DNA of 64,000 bases. Origin: Paulinella micropora. Its lineage: Eukaryota; Cercozoa; Imbricatea; Euglyphida. The stretch's first letter is position 1; each line of letters begins with the position of its first letter. The DNA is taken from the NCBI GenBank assembly GCA_009731375.1, contig BJOX01000183.1, forward strand, positions 602,531-666,530. Reading direction: 5' to 3'. Positions 54,163 through 64,000 of the stretch are shown here, piece by piece. The notes beneath the pieces were generated by a model. It did no database searches, was not told the origin of the DNA, and saw nothing but the letters and a program-made list of their open reading frames with translations. The translations under genes and the position numbers were made by a program.

Positions 54163-54969
54163 TTAGTTTAGACGAAAATTAAAATTCTTCCGTAATTCGT
54201 CATCAACACTTGAGACATACAGAAAATTAAATCTCTCCTTTGTTGCTTCGTGATACTTTTAAAGAAAATAATCAAAAATCAAAAGATAAGTCTAAGTGTT
54301 TATACACGAGTTCCATTTTGTCCTGAGACTGGGCCGGAAAGATTAATAATAATCTAACTGCTTAATGGCTTCTGGTCTAAGGTCGTTCAAATACTGACTT
54401 AACATAATCACCTTTGATTTATAGTGTCTGTTCTTTTTTAGCAAATCGCTTACGGACTTATCTCTTAATCCGCTTCCTAAATCGTCCAAAACAAAAAAAA
54501 CCTCTGGCGAAATATGCTTGCTCGGTCTTTCTTTTGGTTCGGTAGTTTTCTTTTTTTCTTCTTTTCCGAAATAAAGAAATTGTGGTTTCTCCATCGTTTC
54601 TTTTTCGTCCTGTTTTACTTCTCCTTCGTGTTGCTCGTCCTGTCTGTTTAATTTATCTAACTCATAGTCTATCACATTAACACCATCTGTATATATTGCC
54701 ATTGGGTTTCCCCTGTTCTTAAAGTGCTTTACCATTGCTTTATAAATATTGTCCTTGTGTATTGTTGAAGCGATAATGACAATACGGGTTTTTCTGTCTG
54801 TTGTCCGCTTCAGTATTTCAAAGAGTGCTGTCGTTTTCCCGCTCTTTTTTCTGGCAAGCAGAAATATATTGGCATACGGCTCATTAAATAATTTATAACC
54901 CTTGGCTTTTTTGTTTCCATCACCCTCTTGTTTTACAGGCTTCACCTTAATGCTATTGATTTTTTGCAT
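54163..54969 (-). pseudogene. DNA-packaging ATPase, FtsK/HerA (A32-like) (copy B)
   Basis: MQKINSIKVKPVKQ start; Walker A is ARKKSGKTTALFEILKR and Walker B is VFFVLDDLGSGLRD, with SKVIMLSQYLNDLRPEAIKQ. A frameshift at about 54345 precedes a degraded end (LVYKHLDL and, in another frame, the FNF-type tail with stop at 54163). Copy A is intact over part of the region broken here and broken over part that is intact here. Confidence 0.8.
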
Positions 54970-54978
54970 CGTATATTA

Positions 54979-55338
54979 TTATCCTAAAAAATCTAAGCAT
55001 ACAACAATTCTTCCCGCTAAATTTCCTGTATCAATATTTCCGCTATCAGTTTCAATGACTTTAAATGTATATTGTCCGTCTGACCAACCAACGACACCCA
55101 AATTGTAACTGAGGTTTGAAAGGTTTGATACATCGCTGTCGGAGAATGTGCCAATAATTCCAATTCTGTCCATATAAAGAATTCTGGTTTTTGTCTCTGT
55201 TTGGTCGTTCATATCGTGGATAAATTTTAGATTCATTCTGGTTGGTGTAAATGACATCTGAATATTTTTATTAAATGTTTTGCTTCCCACAAAATCATTA
55301 CTCAGAAAAATAATCCGCTGATATTTGAAATCCGTCAT
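54979..55338 (-). CDS. Conserved beta-rich protein (copy B)
   Basis: Intact, 119 residues, MTDFKYQRIIFLSNDFVG, MSFTPTRMNLKFIHDMND, ILYMDRIGIIGTFSDSD, LAGRIVVCLDFLG. Start chosen by match to copy A (4047). 22 bp of AT-rich DNA separate its ATG from the divergent Cys-rich gene. Function unknown. Confidence 0.6.
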   Translation of the reverse strand: MTDFKYQRIIFLSNDFVGSKTFNKNIQMSFTPTRMNLKFIHDMNDQTETKTRILYMDRIGIIGTFSDSDVSNLSNLSYNLGVVGWSDGQYTFKVIETDSGNIDTGNLAGRIVVCLDFLG

Positions 55339-55360
55339 ACTATATTTTGTATGGTATAAC

Positions 55361-55609
55361 ATGTTATTAATATTATTTGTGGGGTCTGTGTTAGGTTGGA
55401 CCGCCTGCGACTTTTATAGCAGAGCAAATCAAACACAACGAGATGTGTGTGTTTATTGTATTCAGAAAGGTATTGAAACTAAATTTAAATGTGTGTATAA
55501 GCCAATGATTGATTGGTGTGTTAGTTTTGATGAAGCTATTCCTTTAATATGTTCAAATGATGCTTCGTGATATAAAACTCAAGTATACGAATGTTCACTT
55601 CTTACTTAA
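55361..55609 (+). pseudogene. Small secreted Cys-rich protein (copy B)
   Basis: MLLILFVGSVLGWTACDFYS (hydrophobic leader then first Cys), VCVYCIQKGIETKFKCVY, CVSFDEAIPLICSNDAS. A TGA stands at 55568 exactly where copies A and C have Trp; beyond it the frame continues to YECSLLT and stops at 55609, where it overlaps the membrane-protein gene by 15 bp. Confidence 0.6.
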
Positions 55610-55920
55610 AGAAGGTGATGGAAGGGCAAATGCCATGAGTAAGGTCAAATTCTGACATAAGTGTTGGCTACCTCGCACGGCAAGTTCTTTTCAGATAGCC
55701 TCGCGATACAAAGGGTTATAATGGCGATGATGATACCCATTTGAAATAAGTATTTAATTAATATACTATCAGTTTTTCGTTTAGTCATACAGCAGTCCCA
55801 GTTGTCATCGCATTCGTGGTCAATTTTTTTTCTCTCATTTTTCAGCGAAACATCCAGCACACGATTTTTCAGTTCTGGTGTGAGGTCGCCATCAATTTCT
55901 ATAATAGGTGGTAGTGGCAT
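55595..55920 (-). pseudogene. Small membrane protein (copy B)
   Basis: MPLPPIIEIDGDLTPELKNR, CCMTKRKTDSILIKYLF, IIIAIITLCIARLSEKNL, then two small shifts near 55660 before the second hydrophobic stretch and a shared SKK end at 55595. Overlaps the fibre end by 29 bp and the Cys-rich gene end by 15 bp. Confidence 0.6.
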
Positions 55921-58900
55921 TGGGAAATACTTCCGCTCTGATTTCTGCTAATTGGTTTGCTTGGTCGTTCTAGTATATTAAGTAAAAGTTTATTTCTTTT
56001 TCTAAATTAACTACCTTTTCCGCCATATGTTGAAAAACACTAACAAATATTGGAATAAAGCTTGTATATGATACTCCTTCAAGGCTACCATCTCCATCGT
56101 CCGCTTTTACTCCACTTTCAGATTCAAATTCAGGAAATATTTTTTTAACCTCGTCGGCAGTAAATCCGTGGCTCTTTTTTTCTTTCTTCTCATCTGATTT
56201 CCAATAATACGAACAGCAGTTTATTTTCATTAGTTTCTCGCAACAATCACCGCAGTCTAATGTTTCAATATCCGATTTTACTCTTCTATCTGAACCAGAA
56301 GACCAAACATTAGCTCCTAATGTCATATAAATCCATCCACTATGCGGGTTCCCATTTGAGTTTGTGGTATTAAAAAGGTTAAATTACCATCATTACATAT
56401 ACAAGAATAGTTATTACTAACATTTCCCTTCAACTGAATAAGTGGCTGGTTCATATAACTTGGTCTTTGGCTTATCGTCGTTGCCCCTCCACCACTCACT
56501 GCTATTGATATCCCAGAACTCGCCGTTAATGTTCCTGTTGATGTTAGTGTTGAAGCACACGACATAGCACTCTGAGCATAGATTATCCCACTTCCTCTCG
56601 CATATAAATTTAAGTCTTGATTAGTATTGCTTCCCGTAGCATATACTAAATTATAACCAAAACCAACTCCCTGTGTCCCGTTGCTGTGTTTGAATTCAAC
56701 ACCGCCAGAAGCTTGACCAAGATTGGCTGTGACATATAATCCTACTGGAGATGGGTGAGACCCGCTTCTTGCTTCTCCTCTTATGTCTACCGTACTATTA
56801 ACAACAGATATTTCAGCATTCGCAGTTATTGCCCCCGCATTGCTTATGTTCATCGCCTCACTAAATGTTATAGTTCCTGCTAGTGCTACTTCTGATTTGT
56901 AATTAAAAGCGAGTTTATTTGTTTTTCCTTATCTGAAAATTTGAGCCCGTAGATGACGATAATGTGTTGGTGCCGTTCCAATAACAATCAAAATTTAGAG
57001 CAACATCATCTTGAGCTAAGTTAAGGAGTTGAAAAGTGGGATAAAAGGATGTACTTACAAATGCTTGAATGTGCGGGCCATTCGCATTATTCGCATTGCC
57101 GTATAACTCTAAGCCACCCGTCACACCTGTTCCTTTTGAATTCCTTCCTACTATACACGGGACACCAATAGAAGTTGCTAATTTTCCGCTAAATTCTTTC
57201 GTTCCTGCTATTGTTTGGTCTCCTGTTAATTTCACATTCTGCCCGTCTAATGTAGGTTTGACACACGACTCGCATCTAAAACTACCACTGACTTAAAAGA
57301 GCGGACTAATCTATATTACACCCCCCGCGAGGGCTAATACAGATTTTGATACACTGCTAGGCACTAAATCAACTAATAACTTAGCAGAGGGGACAAATTT
57401 ATATTACACCACCGCGAGGGCTAATACAGACTTTGATACACGGCTAGGCACTAAATCAACTAATAACTTAGCAGAGGGACAAATTTATATTATACCACCG
57501 CGAGAGCAAATACAGACCTTGACACACGGATAGCCACTAAATCAATAGATGCTTTGAGTGATGTAGTAATAACAACACCCGCAAATGGTCAATTACTAAC
57601 ATACAACGGCACAAACTGGGTAAATACCACTGGGTCGTTATCTTTCCTTTCTTTGACGGGTGGGACGATGTCGGGTGATATTAAACTGGGTGCTTCAACT
57701 ATTGCTATGTATACGGGCCAGCAGACTATGAACACAAACAATACAACACCCTTTCCTTTTGTTGCTTCTGCTTTTTTACTGTATGCATGCATACATACAT
57801 ACACTTTTTTTTTATCTGCCGAGTTGGCCGAGCCCGCTTCTTTTGCTTTTAATGCCGACCAGAACGATGGTTGGGGCAATTTCGTAGCAACGCCGACGAC
57901 TTACTACAATGATTCAACAGGAGTATACCAAAGAAATCCGCCAAACATAAATACTTGGGGAGGAGTAGATTATAAAGGAGAGCACTTAAAAATAGATTTG
58001 GGAGCCATATACAGGATTAAAAAATATTATGCTCGTTCTTCCAATTCTAACTTTCAATAAAATGCCCCTAATACTTGGTGTATGGGCACATCCACAGACA
58101 ACACCACATTTACATTATGGGATACACAGACAGGGCAGGCATGGGCTTCACAATCAACAAAAACATATACTTCAACATCAGTGTTTGCGAGATATATCAA
58201 ATGGTTGTTAATAGTGTGGGTAGTAGCGGAGCAATACTCAGAAGTCAAGTAAAAGTCGCCAGTCTGTATTTTGATTACGAGACATTAAATTATGATATAA
58301 CATCGATTAGAAATATTACGTGCGACACGATAACAGCGAGTGGAGCATTATCAGGAACGACATTAACGGCCACCGGATTAATAACTGCGAATGCGGGATT
58401 AACGTTAACGGGAACAACATTAACTGCCAGCGGATTGATAACGGCAAATGCGGGAGTTGATATGAAAAGCCAAAAAATAACAAACTTATTAACACCATCA
58501 GCTTCAACAGACGGGGCGACAAAAGGTTATGTGCATCGGTATAGTATAGATTTGTTCCATCTTTTAAGTCTGCGGTCGTTTTGTTAGAAAATCTCGTATC
58601 AAACATACCATCAGTATAATATAAATTAGTTCCCTCTTTTAAATCTGCAGTTGTTTTGTTAGAAAATCTCGTATCAAATCGCCCGTCAGTATAGTATAAA
58701 TTGGTGCCTTCTTTTAAGTCAGCGGTTGATTTAGCTGAAAATCTTGTGTCAAATCTCGCATTCGTATAATAAAGGTTTGTCCCCTCTGCTAAGTTGGTGG
58801 TTGACTTAGTTGCGAGTCGTGTGTCGAAAGCATCATCAAATGTTGCAGTGGTTATGATTGAAGAAACCGATATCGTATTGAATAAATTTACTCCTGTTAT

Positions 58901-59447
58901 ATTCAAATAACCTCCCATATTAATATTTCCGAATTCATCAACATTTATCGGAAATGTTTTATTTACCCAGTTGACCGTGTTATATGTAAGATAACTATTA
59001 GCGGATATTGGGGCTGTTATGACTACATCAGAAAGTGTGTCAATTGAACCAAGGTTGGTATTCCTCCATTTGCCGTCTACATCGTTGTATGTTAAGTATT
59101 GCCCGACCACTGGTGCGGATATGTTTGTATCTATCAAATTGTATAGACTGGTTTGGTGCGGTTTGGAAGTATTGCTTCTGTGTTGAGTTGAGGCTTTGAC
59201 CTCGTCATTATCCTACTCGTTGCTCTGTATAGTATAAATTTTTTCCTGTGAGGACTGATGTTGATTTGTTAGATAATCTTGTGTCAAATCGCCCTTCAGT
59301 ATAATAAAGATTTATCGGGTCGGCATCTTCCGGCACTCTGTCTGTGTTTAAACCTGCAATATTAGTGTTGGTTAAGTCTAAATTAAGTATATCTAGACTA
59401 TCGACGGCCAACTCATTCAAGCCGAGTAATGATTTATATTGAGACAT
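55892..59447 (-). pseudogene. Virion fibre, S74-chaperone type (copy B), with internal inversion
   Basis: Starts MSQYKSLLGLNELAVDSLDI at 59447. NLYYTDGRFDTRFS-type repeats run from 58800 to 58536. The coding strand then flips: 57252-58534 reads as fibre on the plus strand (NLYYT repeats, discoidin-like domain, GLITANAG repeats). At 57250 the minus strand resumes with GQNVKLTGDQTIAGTKEF, then strand-rich tip, and the S74 end SSGSDRRVKSDIETLD, KSHGFTADEVKKIFPEFES, plus coiled coil EKVVNLEKE. Further frameshifts occur near 59210, 56900, 56325 and 55985. Best match is copy A throughout. Confidence 0.8.
57252..58534 (+). other. Inverted ~1.28-kb segment carrying the discoidin-like domain
   Basis: Inside a minus-strand fibre gene, this segment codes on the plus strand. 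It starts with FDTRLASKTTTDL and ends with STDGATKGYV. The minus strand stops mid-motif at LYYTDA (58536), for which RFDTR is the natural next word, and resumes at 57250 with TLDGQNVKLTG, the natural word after GYV. So both breakpoints are mid-motif and reciprocal. The segment holds two to three NLYYT repeats, the IDLGAIYRIKKYYARSS discoidin-like domain and GLITANAG repeats. No long inverted repeat is seen at the edges. Confidence 0.75.
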
Positions 59448-59560
59448 TGTATATAAAAAATCACTAGCGATTTTGCTATATAACACAAATTTTCAATTTG
59501 TTTGTATATAAAATAAATATTGAATTTTAAACATACTAAAAATAAAACTTTTAGTATAGA

Positions 59561-59905
59561 ATGCCAAGTCCTGAAGCGAGCCGACAAAATTGGGGAAAAG
59601 CAGTTGATGGAATTAAGCAAAAGGCTAAGCAGAGAAAAATGGAACACGCGAAAAAAGTATTAGAACAATACCGAACAGCGATTAAAAGTGAAGGCGAAGA
59701 TATGGAACGAAAAATAGCAGAGATAGAAAATAAAAATGTAGCGAACGACATCGTGGCTGGCCGAGATCAAGATGAAGAAGAACAGAGTAGCGAGAGTGAG
59801 GATGAGGTTGATTTCACAGACCTTATCGCCGAAAAGATTGCTAAAATAAAAATCAAAAGAGCAAAAGCAGAAACTATGAGAGAAAAGAAGAAAAGTAAGA
59901 AACCA
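59561..59905 (+). pseudogene. Acidic charged protein (gene X, copy B), 3' truncated
   Basis: MPSPEASRQNWGKAVDGIKQ, then KQRKMEHAKKVLEQY, a coiled coil, an acidic run EEEQSSESEDEVDF and a basic end AKIKIKRAKAETMREKKKSK. At about 59905 the composition jumps to GC-rich copia-type DNA and the frame continues into it by chance. The start is divergent from fibre B, as in element A. Function unknown. Confidence 0.55.
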
Positions 59906-60480
59906 GAGCTGAACCCGGTGTGCATGAAATGCAACATTACGGTGGAACTACCGAAGCCGCGTGGACTGCGGGGAAAGGAAAGGCTGGAGAAGCTGTTAGC
60001 GAAGCAGCCAGTGCTGCAAGCAGAGGCGGTGGGGACGTTGCCGCCCCCAGAGGAAAAGATGCAGGAGGGTCATGTGCGGATGGAGGCGCCTCCGGAAGAA
60101 TCAACCTGCGAGGCCGAGATCTACGCGTTGGATGCGTGTCTACCGTGTGTGGCATGGCCAGGAGAAGATAGTAAACTTCATCAAAAGGGGGAACCACCTG
60201 TGGTGTACGAAGACAACAAGGGTGCAATCGATCTGCGGCTACAGCCAACATTCATCGGCAGAAGCTAAATCAGTCACATTGATCTGCGCTACGAGTATAT
60301 ATGTCAACGCCATGATACTGGCCGGGAACGCAATGTTGGAGAAGATCGGTTCAGCTGACAACTACCGTGACGGTGACATCAACACTAAGCGGCAGCGGGG
60401 ACCGAAGTACTTGAAACTAATTGAGAAAATTGCGCAGCAGTCACGGATCGGTGAGTCTCCTCAGTGATAGGACCTTTGTG
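59906..60480 (+). mobile_element. Ty1/copia RNase H end fragment
   Basis: Plus strand: STCEAEIYALDACLPCVAW, then PPVVYEDNKGAIDL and, after a stop, HIDLRYEYI, the copia RNase H motifs in their usual order; then KIGSADNYRDGDINTKRQRG, which resembles the AD-x-x-TK end of pol. The sequence before STCEAE (59906-60095) is GC-rich and not recognised. Upstream copia domains are missing here. Confidence 0.65.
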
Positions 60481-60882
60481 TAGTGACAGTTGGTATTAAT
60501 GTCATCAAGGGGTAGCTTGTGAAGTGAATTAGGTGATGTGACTAATACAACAGGTATATACGTTATCTAATATTTATAGTTTATAGTAGTATGCAGGGAA
60601 AAAGGAGTATTTACTTGTGTGCCAGTGGGTGGCATTGGTGGCGCCAATGTCAATATGCAGTGTATGGATACCTTTTATTTTATTACTTAGTGACCTGCAT
60701 CAACTGTTTCGTTTGTTTGGCGGCGGGCTTTTGTCTGTTTTGATTGAATAACTTATTAAAGGACGTGTCACGGGAGCTGGTTAGATAGTCAACCGGGGAC
60801 GGCGGCCTGGACGGGGAGACGTTAAACTGTCTTCTAATATCTTCTATTCTGTTCAACTTCTTAAGCTTTGCTCCAGGGGGGG
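60481..60882. other. Copia 3' untranslated region and polypurine tract
   Basis: Non-coding. Ends in CCAGGGGGGG directly before the LTR, a good polypurine tract for plus-strand priming. Confidence 0.5.
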
Positions 60883-61080
60883 TGTTAGATATATTAATAT
60901 ATTTATTATGTTAGACAGTACGTGCCTGCATATGTAATGCGTGTCGTAAGAGCCATTACTTGTATCTGGCCTAACCTGTACCCGCTCTTTGTCTTGGCGC
61001 GTTCTTCTAATAAAGTTTGAACTGCAAACGATAGTATTAACTGCTTAGCTTTGACTCCGGATTATTAAGATAGTCTAACA
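60883..61080 (+). repeat. Copia 3' long terminal repeat
   Basis: 198 bp, beginning TGTTAGATATATT and ending GATAGTCTAACA, i.e. TG...CA with 7-bp terminal inverted repeats TGTTAGA/TCTAACA. Contains AATAAA-like TAATAAAGTTTG near 61010. No matching 5' LTR is in the window. Confidence 0.75.
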
Positions 61081-61880
61081 CTGTCCTAACGATATGAAGA
61101 CTGAGGAATACGTAAAGTAGGGCCGACGACTCCGTAATCTCCAGACCAAGGATAACCGACAGACCGGAGCGGTAAGTATTGCCATTATATACCGGGTGGG
61201 CCGGCATACTAATTCTGTAATTCATGTTTATTTCTTAAAAAACCTTTGGGAGGAGATTTGATTGAAGTATTGAATTTCTTAACACTAAATTATTTCACTC
61301 GGAAGCAGTGAAAGTTTATAATAACGATAACTCTAAACATTATTGTTTAATATTCAAACACTCTTGCACCTAAATTGAACCTTACCATACGGAATTACTG
61401 GAAACACTATTATATTTTTCATAAACTTCTAAAAAAAAAATTGTAAACGTAAAAGATTGTAACTCTTGTGTCGAAACAAATCCACTAATATTCAACCCAC
61501 GTGGTCGCACAGAAATGTGCTTCAAGCTTGGTTTCGAGCACAACAGAGATTGTGTAAAAAAACACATTCAAAAATCACACAAGAAGATTATCTACATATT
61601 ACTGCGTTGAACTCGGCTGGCGATGTGTGTTCTGTTTGTTTTTGTTAGTGCACTCGCTTGCTTCGATAAAAGCGGACGGCCGATGGATCGAAGAATGCAA
61701 ACGAATGAGACCCGGAGAGAAAGAGATAGCCGGAAGAAGATGGCTTAATAGTGGAAGGGGTTTTCGAAGTAGTCGTCTTGATCGGATTTCGCCTGTGAAT
61801 ATACCATGCATGTGTTACTGCATGCTGATGCATATTAAGATAGAGGAAGAAGAGGAGGGGGCAAGGGGGGAGGGGGGAAG
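61081..61880. other. No gene recognised
   Basis: Host-like non-coding DNA. Short open frames at 61.4-61.8 kb show no family signature. Confidence 0.5.
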
Positions 61881-62249
61881 TGAGGAGGGAGGAGAGAGAG
61901 AGAGAGAGAGAGAGAGAGGAGGGGGGGGGGGGCNNNNNNNNNNNNNNNNNNNNNNNNNNNNNNNNNNNNNNNNNNNNNNNNNNNNNNNNNNNNNNNNNNN
62001 NNNCCCGCCACAGGGCCGGCGTACTTTTGCAGCCAGTCAGCCGTGGCGTCGGCACACGTGCGAGTGCTGTGAATGCAACACACAATTGGTTACATTCTCT
62101 GTGATAGAGACCACACATTGATAGGATTTTCTATTTTCATGTCCTTGCTGCGCTGCAGTGAGATGCAGTGGGATGTATGACACATAAATCCACACACACA
62201 CACACACACATACATACACACATACATACATACAACACAAAGGAGCGAG

Positions 62250-62337
<88 letters not shown>

Positions 62338-62747
62338 AGACAGCGAGAGAGAGAGAGAAAAGAGAGAGAGAGAGAAGAGAGAGAGAAAAGAGAGAGAGAG
62401 GAGAGAGAGAAGGGAGAGAGAGAAGAGAGAGGAGAGAGAGAGGAGAGAGAGAGAGGAGAGAGAGAGANNNNNNNNNNNNNNNNNNNNNNNNNNNNNNNNN
62501 NNNNNNNNNNNNNNNNNNNNNNNNNNNNNNNNNNNNNNNNNNNNNNNNNNNNNNNNNNNNNNNNNNNNNNNNNNNNNNNNNNNNNNNNNNNNNNNNNNNN
62601 NNNNNNNNNNNNNNNNNNNNNNNNNNNNNNNNNNNNNNNNNNNNNNNNNNNNNNNNNNNNNNNNNNNNNNNNNNNNNNNNNNNNNNNNNNNNNNNNNNNN
62701 NNNNNNNNNNNNNNNNNNNNNNNNNNNNNNNNGAAGAGAGAGAGAGA

Positions 62748-62794
<47 letters not shown>

Positions 62795-62818
62795 AAGAGA
62801 GAGAAGAGAGAGAGAGAA

Positions 62819-62849
<31 letters not shown>

Positions 62850-62859
62850 AAGAGAGAGA

Positions 62860-62931
<72 letters not shown>

Positions 62932-62944
62932 AGAGAGAGAGAGA

Positions 62945-63040
<96 letters not shown>
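61880..63040. repeat. (AG)n tracts with two gaps
   Basis: AG/GA microsatellites at 61880-61933, 62250-62467 and 62733-63040, an (AC)n/(CATA)n tract at 62190-62235, and N runs at 61934-62003 and 62468-62732. The Ser-Leu or Arg-Glu open frames across it are artefacts of the repeat. Confidence 0.95.
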
Positions 63041-63041
<1 letters not shown>

Positions 63042-63963
63042 CCTTCCGATCTCGTACCAAGGGCAGTAGGGGTCGTCCAGGGCTAGCGTGTCGATCAGAG
63101 GGTGATTCCAGCCACAGCACTCCTGCAGATACACACAATACATATTTAGATTTAAGAATTAAACACAGCTCGAAGGATTAAGGACACAGGTCGAAGCAAA
63201 AATTGACGATGGAGAGGTCCTTACATATAAATAATAGGAGAGAGGTCCTTAGACATCTCATAAAGAAACAAATGATAGGAGAGAAGGCTTACAACATATG
63301 CATAGATCTATTTGTTTAACCCCCCCCCCCCCCCCCCCTTTCCTTTCCCGTTGAATCTTGTTCACAATATCATGGGCAGGCAATGACTGCGGGGGGCGGG
63401 GGGGGGGGGGGGTGGCAATAAGGACCAGGTAGTTCTGGTACGCGATGCGGTTTTGCTGGCCCTCTGGCGTGTCCTTGAGGAACTCCTTTTGGATGGTACC
63501 CTCCACATCCGTGCTGAAAACACCAAGTAATAATTGATTGATGTATTTATCCAGATTCCTTTTCAGTTCAGTCCATCTCTCGATTCTTCTATTTTACAGG
63601 ACCTCTTCATGTAGATGCCCATAGCCATTTGGAGCATCAAGATCAAAAACATCAACACAATATACCTAAACACCGACAGTGTAGTATAGGTGTAGAATGC
63701 ATAAGCAATGGTAATAATAACGATGACAATAATAAGAAAAGGGAGGTTGAGTTAATGATTATGCTGATAATGATAATAAACTATTCAGGTAGGTTGAGTT
63801 CATAAGTTACGCTTTTAGCAGGGTCGGGTAGCGTTTGTAAGCTCCCAACATACCCAGTAAAGCCACCGTCTACAGCACCCCATACAACAGCAAACACCAC
63901 CCTGGATGCGATCGGGCTTGTGAAAGAGAACAGCAACCACAATAACAGCTGCAACAACGACAA
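63041..63963 (-). CDS. Tetraspanin-like host gene, exons on the minus strand
   Basis: Separate exon-like pieces in order on the minus strand: about 63870-63800 ALLGMLGAYKRYPTLLKA (end of TM2); about 63670-63595 YIVLMFLILMLQMAMGIYMK (TM3); 63510-63430 TIQKEFLKDTPEGQQNRIAY (start of the large loop; preceded by GTGTTTTCAG); and 63120-63040 ECCGWNHPLIDTLALDDPYC after an acceptor CTGCAG. The CCG motif with a later Pro-x-Cys is the hallmark of the tetraspanin large loop. Splice sites are only partly resolved, and the gene runs into the AG repeats. Confidence 0.55.
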
Positions 63964-63967
63964 CGCA

Positions 63968-63969
63968 TT

Positions 63970-64000
<31 letters not shown>
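63968..64000. repeat. Poly-C at window end
   Basis: A run of about 30 C closes the window; the C and G homopolymers at 63320 and 63390 flank the tetraspanin exon. Probably sequencing or assembly trouble spots. Confidence 0.8.

Noticed and set aside
48872-55609. A recoded TGA (Trp) genetic code
   Set aside because: TGA cleanly ends several genes at their conserved last residue, so mutation or error is simpler; kept only as a check.
55361-55609. Naming the Cys-rich proteins as PSI-domain or toxin-like peptides
   Set aside because: Cys spacing does not fit a known family closely enough.
1-59905. A and B as arms of a recent inverted duplication
   Set aside because: Nucleotide identity in the fibre ends is only about 80-85% by eye, nuclease content differs, and gene B copies have different defects.
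62037-63143. Ser-Leu and Arg-Glu open frames of more than 300 codons
   Set aside because: Translations of AG repeats through N runs; only the last ~80 bp (tetraspanin-like exon) are meaningful.

Overview
The window is a piece of eukaryotic nuclear DNA (spliced genes, an LTR retroelement, a non-LTR retroelement, long microsatellites, several runs of N) carrying a large AT-rich block of integrated virus-like DNA. The viral genes are those of the polinton-like virus / Maverick-polinton world: double-jelly-roll major capsid proteins (MCP), penton-like minor capsid proteins, an FtsK/HerA-type packaging ATPase, an adenain/Ulp1-like cysteine protease, a protein-primed family B DNA polymerase, a retroviral-type integrase, a tyrosine recombinase, lipase and phospholipase-like proteins, and fibres with a peptidase S74 chaperone end. 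The host cannot be named from the sequence; a tetraspanin-like gene at the right end and short GT-AG introns only say eukaryote.

Layout. 0-17.5 kb is element A: gene X (-), fibre, membrane protein, Cys-rich protein (-), beta protein, ATPase, small basic protein, coiled-coil protein, protease, penton, MCP, spike-like protein, GIY-YIG nuclease, ExoX-like protein (-), lipase, then on the minus strand polB and a zinc-finger gene. 17.5-26.6 kb is host-like DNA with microsatellites, a transposase-like gene and an R2/CRE-like non-LTR element. 26.9-31.2 kb (block D) has a retroviral-type integrase, a small conserved viral-type protein, a spliced gene, a truncated acidic gene and a copia RT fragment. 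31.2-48.1 kb (block C) starts with a repeat array and a protelomerase-like tyrosine recombinase and then carries a second, unrelated capsid cassette (different MCP, penton, ATPase, PLA2-like protein, fibre). 48.2-59.9 kb (block B) is an inverted, diverged relative of the left part of element A. 59.9-61.1 kb is the 3' end of a copia element with its LTR; 61.1-64 kb is host DNA with AG repeats, gaps and tetraspanin-like exons.

A and B share gene order and roughly 80-85% nucleotide identity where I compared them by eye (fibre 3' ends), so they are relatives, not recent duplicates. C shares with them only the spike-like, Cys-rich and membrane-protein genes, the distant penton and the fibre C-terminus. 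Nearly every viral gene carries one or more single-base frameshifts, often in homopolymers, and some have in-frame stops; a host-like gene at 19.9 kb has the same kind of defect. The window is therefore either decaying endogenous virus, a low-accuracy assembly, or both, and the 10-N gaps mean that large-scale order is not certain.

The most unusual points are a ~1.28-kb inverted segment inside fibre B that carries exactly its discoidin-like receptor domain, a protelomerase-like recombinase next to arrays of TGTCCRAC half-sites, two unrelated capsid systems side by side, and a shared N-terminal MNxFG(Q/R)S peptide on three different surface proteins of block C.
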